A stretch of 64,000 nt of DNA from Oxyruncus cristatus (Eukaryota > Chordata > Aves > Passeriformes > Cotingidae), in NCBI GenBank assembly GCA_013399855.1, contig VXAY01002912.1, forward strand, positions 509,816 through 573,815, read 5' to 3'. This document shows positions 58,889-64,000 of this stretch, in pieces; the stretch's first letter is position 1; each line of letters starts with the position of its first letter. The notes under the pieces were generated by a model that did not search any database, was not told where the DNA came from, and saw only the letters and a list, made by a program, of their open reading frames with translations. A program made the translations under genes and the position numbers.

Positions 58889-60585
58889 TTGAATAGGGTA
58901 GGTGATTTAGTGACAACAGACATAGCTGGTTTAGGTGATCAATGTCTTTTTTTTCCTTCATTCTTCACCAGCAAGGTCTCCCAGGGTTCTGTGCAAGGAG
59001 AAAGAGAAGTACCAGCAGCAGATGAAAATCATGACAGGGCATACTTGCAAGAACTCATCTCATGCAAGTCCATGGGACCAGATGGACTGCCCCTGAAAGA
59101 GCTGAGTGAGCTGGCTGATGTCCTTACAAGGCTGCTCTCTACAAGGTTTGTAAAGTAATAGAGATCAAAGGAGGTCCCTGACAACTGAAGAATTTGCACC
59201 CATCTTCAGAAAAAGGAAACTACAGCAGGGACAGTCTCACTTAGGTTCCTGGGAAAGTCCTGGAGCAAGTCCTCTTGGAACACGTTTCTAAGCATATGAA
59301 GAAGGTGACTGGAAAAAGCATGGATTTACAAAGAGTAAATCATATCTAACCAATCTGAAAGCATTTCTGTGGTAAAATGGCTGGATGTCAAGACTCAAGC
59401 AAGGCTTTAAGAAGTTAAATAAAATATAGCAAGTTTTCTGACACTGATTTTCACAACGTTCTTTTACCAGAGTTCACACATTTCAGTCTGGATGAGCGGA
59501 CAGCCAGATAGATTGGATGGTCAGGCCAAGAGAGCAGTGGTTAATGGACTATGCTCTTCTCAGAGAACAGTAGCTAATCTAAGAAGTGGAGCACCACAAG
59601 GGTCTGTCCTGGAACATGTTCTGCTTCACATCATTAACAGTGAGCTGGAGGAGTTCACAGATCTGCAGCTGAGAGTGGGTTGGGGTACACTTGAAATACT
59701 GGTGAGAAGGACTGCTCTCCAGGAAGACCTTGACATAGTGAAAGAATGGGCCAACCACATGAAATTCAGCAAGGACAAATGCTGAGTCCTGCACCAGAGG
59801 TAGGCTGACTCCTTGCACTGATTCAGACTGGAAGAAGATGTTAGTGGTTGGGCAAAAATGCCTGGTTGGGCATCAGCTGTTCTGAAAAGGCCCAGGGGGT
59901 GTTGGTAGACAGCAAGCTGAACATGAGCCAGGGGTGTCTTCTGGCAGCAAAGAAAATCAACAGCAACCCAGCTTTATTAATATAAGAGGAAAGTCAGTAT
60001 ATCATTGTCCCTGATACTTGTCACTTGTTAGATCACATTTAAATGCAGCCTTCAGTTTTGGGACCCCCCAGTACAGCAAAGACATTGAATAAACTGAAGC
60101 AAGTTCAGCAGAGGGCCACCAAGAGGGTTGGGGGCTGGAGCACTTGTGCAGTGAGAAGAAGCTGGGGTAACTGGGCTTGTTCGGTCTGGAGCAGGGATGG
60201 CTTTGAGCAGGGAATAACACTAGCCTGGCAGTGCCTAGTAGGAGGTTATTGGGAAGATTGAGCCAAGCTCCTCAGTGGTGCATGACTGAAGGATGAGAAA
60301 AAATAGACATAGATGAAATCAAGAGAAATTCAGGGTGTAAAGAAAACAGCCTGAATTCATCATTAGGATGAATTCCTGTTTCATCATTAGGAAGCAGTGG
60401 AAGTGTTTTGCCTAAGTAAGTTGTATAGTCTTCTTCCTTGGAGGTTTTCAAGACTCAGCTGGATAAAGCCCTGAGCGATATGGTGTGCTCTCATAGCTGT
60501 CCTTTCTTGGACCATGAGGTTGGACTACAGACCCCCTGGGTTCCCTCCCTGTCTGAATTACTCGATGATTCAATGACTCAATAAG
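58889..60585 (+). mobile_element. CR1 LINE, 3' part of ORF2 plus 3' end (dead)
   Basis: A colinear 1.7-kb CR1 fragment. Early on it encodes a GPDGLPLKELSELADVL block (start of the reverse transcriptase), then 'cctgggaaagtcctggagca' (PGKVLEQ), then 'catggatttacaaagagtaa' (HGFTKSK). At 59492-59785 it encodes QRTVAN and GAPQGSVL followed by FTDLQL in place of the FADDTKL catalytic motif. The 3' part has CR1-type 'agcagagggccaccaagagg' and ends 'attactcgatgattcaatga'. Frameshifts, stops and the lost FADD motif show it is inactive. The two open frames of 89 and 97 codons here are remnants, not genes. Confidence 0.93.
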
Positions 60586-63500
60586 TTCACAGAAACTGCA
60601 TCTACAGGGAAAGAAGACAGCTCTGGTGTGGTTTATCCAATAGAATGATAAATCTTAACTTATACTGGGAGCATAGGCCAGAATCCAAGCTACAACTGCA
60701 CAGCTGTGCAGTAACAAGTGGGCTTAGTGCCATACTCTCCATTGTTTGCTTTCTTTTTGGCCTCAGCAACCATGCACTGTTGGTTGCTCTACTTTAGGAA
60801 GAAGGCTTGCATATTTGAAGTCTTTTTTGGCCACCAGAAAATTCTTAGTTTTTTTCCTTTCCATGGCCTCCTTCCCAGAAAAGAAGCCCCCCCCAAAGTG
60901 AAAGAGAAGCATGGCAAAATTGTGAAAATAATCCTTGTAAAATGTCTTGATGAGAAACTCATATCTGAAAATAATTTCTTGAAAGAAAATGTAAGAATTC
61001 TCCTACTTCACAATCTTGTCTTCAGTCCAGACACACAAAGATGAAATTTCAGAAAAATAGAATGCAGACATTCTCATTTCCCCAAAGGTTTCCTTTGTAT
61101 TGTTAAAATTATGTCATTTACACACGCTTCAAAATTCTTTTACACTGTGTGATGGCTGTAAAGGGACCGTAGTTTAAAGAAAAATCAAGTCCCAAGAAAT
61201 CTTTGTCACATTCAATAAAATCAGAGTACCAATGGAGAGAATTTTAATTAAAAACTTCAAATAAACTCCAGGGAATCAAATCATTTGTGAACCTAAGCAT
61301 ATCAGAAAAACCACGGCTTAGCAGCCTACATGAGTAGGCTCAACTCATTTCCGAACAGTGTTCTTCTTACAGAAAGTGTTGCCAGAGAGACTTTGTATCC
61401 TCATGCTTCAAGGCCAAATTAATTCTCAGCTGAGGGCAGGAAGAACCACCCCTTACAAGAGGGAAATGAACAGCAAATTAGCAGCTTCAGATTGCAAAGT
61501 CCTGTTCCCTAAATTGCTGTTGTAGCTCTGGCTACAGAAGGCAGTTCCTTCTCCAAACTCTTTGGCTGCAAATCTTTTCAAGACAAAATACACTGACGTT
61601 CACATCTCCAGCTCAATGGAATACCAGCAAAAAAATGTGTCTCCAGTGAAAATCTATTAAGAGATAAACATTGTCAGTAGCAAGCATTGCTGCCTGTTCC
61701 CTGCTATCTGCCATAGCAAATTCATTTAAAGGAACCCACAGGTCAGTCTGGCAGAGAGGTCAGCAGCATCAGAAGACACTTTTCTGTAGAATGAGGATGT
61801 AAAGACCAATACTGAAGAAACAATACAAGATGGTTTAAAAAGGTACATAGATTCGAAAGGAGAACAAAAAGGGAAATAACTGCTGATTAGGTATTTTACT
61901 TTTTAGAAAGGAATCATTTACTTACAGCCACATTTAGGGATCAAATTCTTATGACAAATATGATACCATGGAAAGAGTAGTTAAGGAATTATTTCAACAG
62001 TATTGATCTTACATAACTTCCATTTCCTCTTTAATTTTCAAATGCTTGTAAGACTGTAATATGTAATTTTAAGATTTGAGCCCATCCTAAAAGTCCTAAA
62101 AGTATTTGAAAGAAATCTGATTATGGCCACCAGAGCAAAGCAGACTTTAAAAAAAATAATTGACTGTATGCACATGTAATACAATATCTCCATTTAAAGA
62201 CTAATTACTTCTACTGCATCATCTAAACAGACCCCAAATCTGTACTTTTTGTTCCCGTAGTTTAATTCTTTCACAAAATTGCTTCTCATTTGAGAAAAAT
62301 TGGCTTGTAGGACTAATGGAATCCTTTTGTTCCGAGTTTTATGTCCAGTCAAAACACCATTTTTGCTGTGGAGTCCATTTTGGAAAGCCAGGGAAAATAT
62401 AGCCTCCTGAACCTCTTTGTCCAATTTCTTCTGGGGAACGGGGATTGTTACAATACAGATGTATGGAGTTGTACTATACAAATCTGTCCGTGGGAGCTAC
62501 AGACAAAGCTCTTATTTCCTTTGCCTCAGACAAATTTCTGGCAGAGGAGGCAACTGAGAACAAGCTGACTAATTTGGGGCAGCATTTGCCAAAGGGGAGG
62601 TACAGGCTAGTTACTTTATGTTTTTCACAGGACTAAGGCGGTTGGCAGGGTTGAATTTCTGCTTATTGGCTAAACTCTCTGATGCAAGATATTATTTTTG
62701 CAAATCACCTAGGAAATATGGCAGAATTTCCAGCGTCATCAGTCTTTGAGATCCTTCAAACTATCAGAGGTATGGTTCATCTTGCCTTGAAACAGGGACA
62801 GGGACTGTTTGACTTTTGAGATTCTTTGCATTCCTTGTTTTCTGTAATTTACAGAGAATGATTTATAAACCAAATAGAAATTATATTTATCCAGTGTTTT
62901 ACATTTCACTGGATTACTAAAATAGATTCTATGTTCTTTTGCACAAAGCAAATATGTTTTAAAGAGGCTTTACTATATAAAGGAACTTTCCTTTTTACGA
63001 TATTTATTAACTATATACCCTTTTCCTTGTTGTTTTTCAGACTTATTTATTTACATTTAAGATCCATAAGGCAAGAATTATCTTCACTGTGTGTCTAAAC
63101 AATGCCTAATCTGTTAAAATTCTACTTCTGGTTGGCCCACAGGCACTTCTACGAATAAAATTTACAAAAATAGTAAATTGTGTTTTTTAGATTCTGGCAA
63201 CATTACATACACGAAGTCCTCATTTTTGTTTTGACTTCACATTTTAGCAGACCACCTCCTAGGTGTTCTGTAGCATTTTTATGGCTTTCAAAAGCTGTGT
63301 ACACATCACAGGGCTTCCTCTCTGCTTCTTAAATATTTTACTAAAAATCAAATGGTGTAAAGTTCAGGACTTGTTTTAAAGCAAAATTTAAAAGCAGCAA
63401 TGCCTAAAAGTCACAGCTGAGTTAGTTCTGTCAGACAAGGGTAAAAATCCTTTTTCTTTCTGTTAACAGACTGCCAGTGATTGTAATAACATTTCCTTCC

Positions 63501-64000
63501 TACCTGGCTTTTCATTTCTCATTAAAGAAAAAAACCCAAACCAACCAAAAATTGAATACATCTTCAATCAAAACTGGAAGTTGGCAGTAGTAGTTTCCCA
63601 GGCACAAGATTACTCAAAAGAAAGCTAAATAATAGTGGTAACTACCTGTAACTTGGTAGTGTGTTGGACTTCAGCCTATTAGAGACCAAATTACTTTATA
63701 AACTCGTGTATATGTTATGCAGAGATACTATCTATTTGTCTGTCAGTCAAATATTGGAATCTGGAGGGGGAAAGGGAGAAGGAAAGAGGACATGCCATTG
63801 ATATTCAAGAGTGCACAGCTGTTTCAGAAAAAAAAAAAAGACAAGAAGTAAAGGAAGTATTCATCTGTAGGTTAGATTTATGAAAGTGGTGCACAGAATC
63901 TGGCCATGTCATAAGGCCATGTGATTTCTTCTAATAACAACCTGATAGTTGTTTCAGGCCTCTGAATTTATATCTTATCTAGATTCCCATCTGTGTCTGA
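60586..64000. other. intergenic sequence at right edge
   Basis: AT-rich sequence without recognised genes or repeats. Open frames at 60718-61044 (plus) and 62194-62481 (minus) have no recognisable domain and look like chance. A purine-rich stretch lies near 63760-63860. Confidence 0.6.

Noticed and set aside
1..64000. tRNA, rRNA, CRISPR array, provirus or bacterial-type operon
   Set aside because: None was seen on reading both strands. The window is explained by one vertebrate gene, its introns, CR1 copies and intergenic DNA.

Overview
This is a piece of a vertebrate nuclear genome, almost certainly a bird. Long AT-rich introns separate short exons with GT/AG borders. The recognisable interspersed repeats are CR1 LINEs with the typical avian 3' end (a run like 'ggtcccttccaacc' followed by copies of an ATTCTATGA-like octamer), and there is a GC-rich CpG-island promoter with an assembly gap. 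No bacterial operon, CRISPR array, rRNA or tRNA gene was recognised. The species cannot be fixed from the sequence.

One protein-coding gene was recognised: PALS2 (MPP6), a membrane-associated guanylate kinase scaffold, on the minus strand. I reconstructed eleven coding exons with consistent splice borders and phases. They add up to 1623 nt, or 540 codons plus a stop, which is the length I recall for human PALS2. Domains in order are two L27 domains, PDZ, SH3, a polybasic hook and a guanylate-kinase-like domain. The start codon is at 25197 and the stop at 634-636. The 3' UTR runs toward the left edge, with a candidate poly(A) signal at 154-159. The 5' non-coding exon(s) are not resolved but should lie in or beside the CpG island at about 52.0-54.0 kb, which makes the first intron about 27 kb.

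Layout: 1-633, 3' UTR and flank; 634-25202, coding exons and introns 2-11, with CR1 insertions at about 6.9-7.4, 13.3, 17.4-18.7 (an ancient CR1 with a younger CR1 nested in it), 20.7-21.3 and 22.7-23.1 kb; 25.2-52.0 kb, the long first intron with a small CpG-dense spot at 46.6 kb carrying a CTCF-like motif; 52.0-54.0 kb, CpG-island promoter with repeated TAATCC motifs, G-runs, a 195-base N gap and TG/CG alternating tracts; 54-64 kb, upstream intergenic sequence with a dead 1.7-kb CR1 at 58.9-60.6 kb.

I found no convincing undescribed system. The most checkable items are regulatory or splicing signals: the TAATCC cluster, the CTCF-like site, a tandem NAGNAG acceptor just before the start codon, and a tandem GTNNGT donor after the first SH3 exon. 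Family identification and repeat consensus comparisons are from memory, with no database search.
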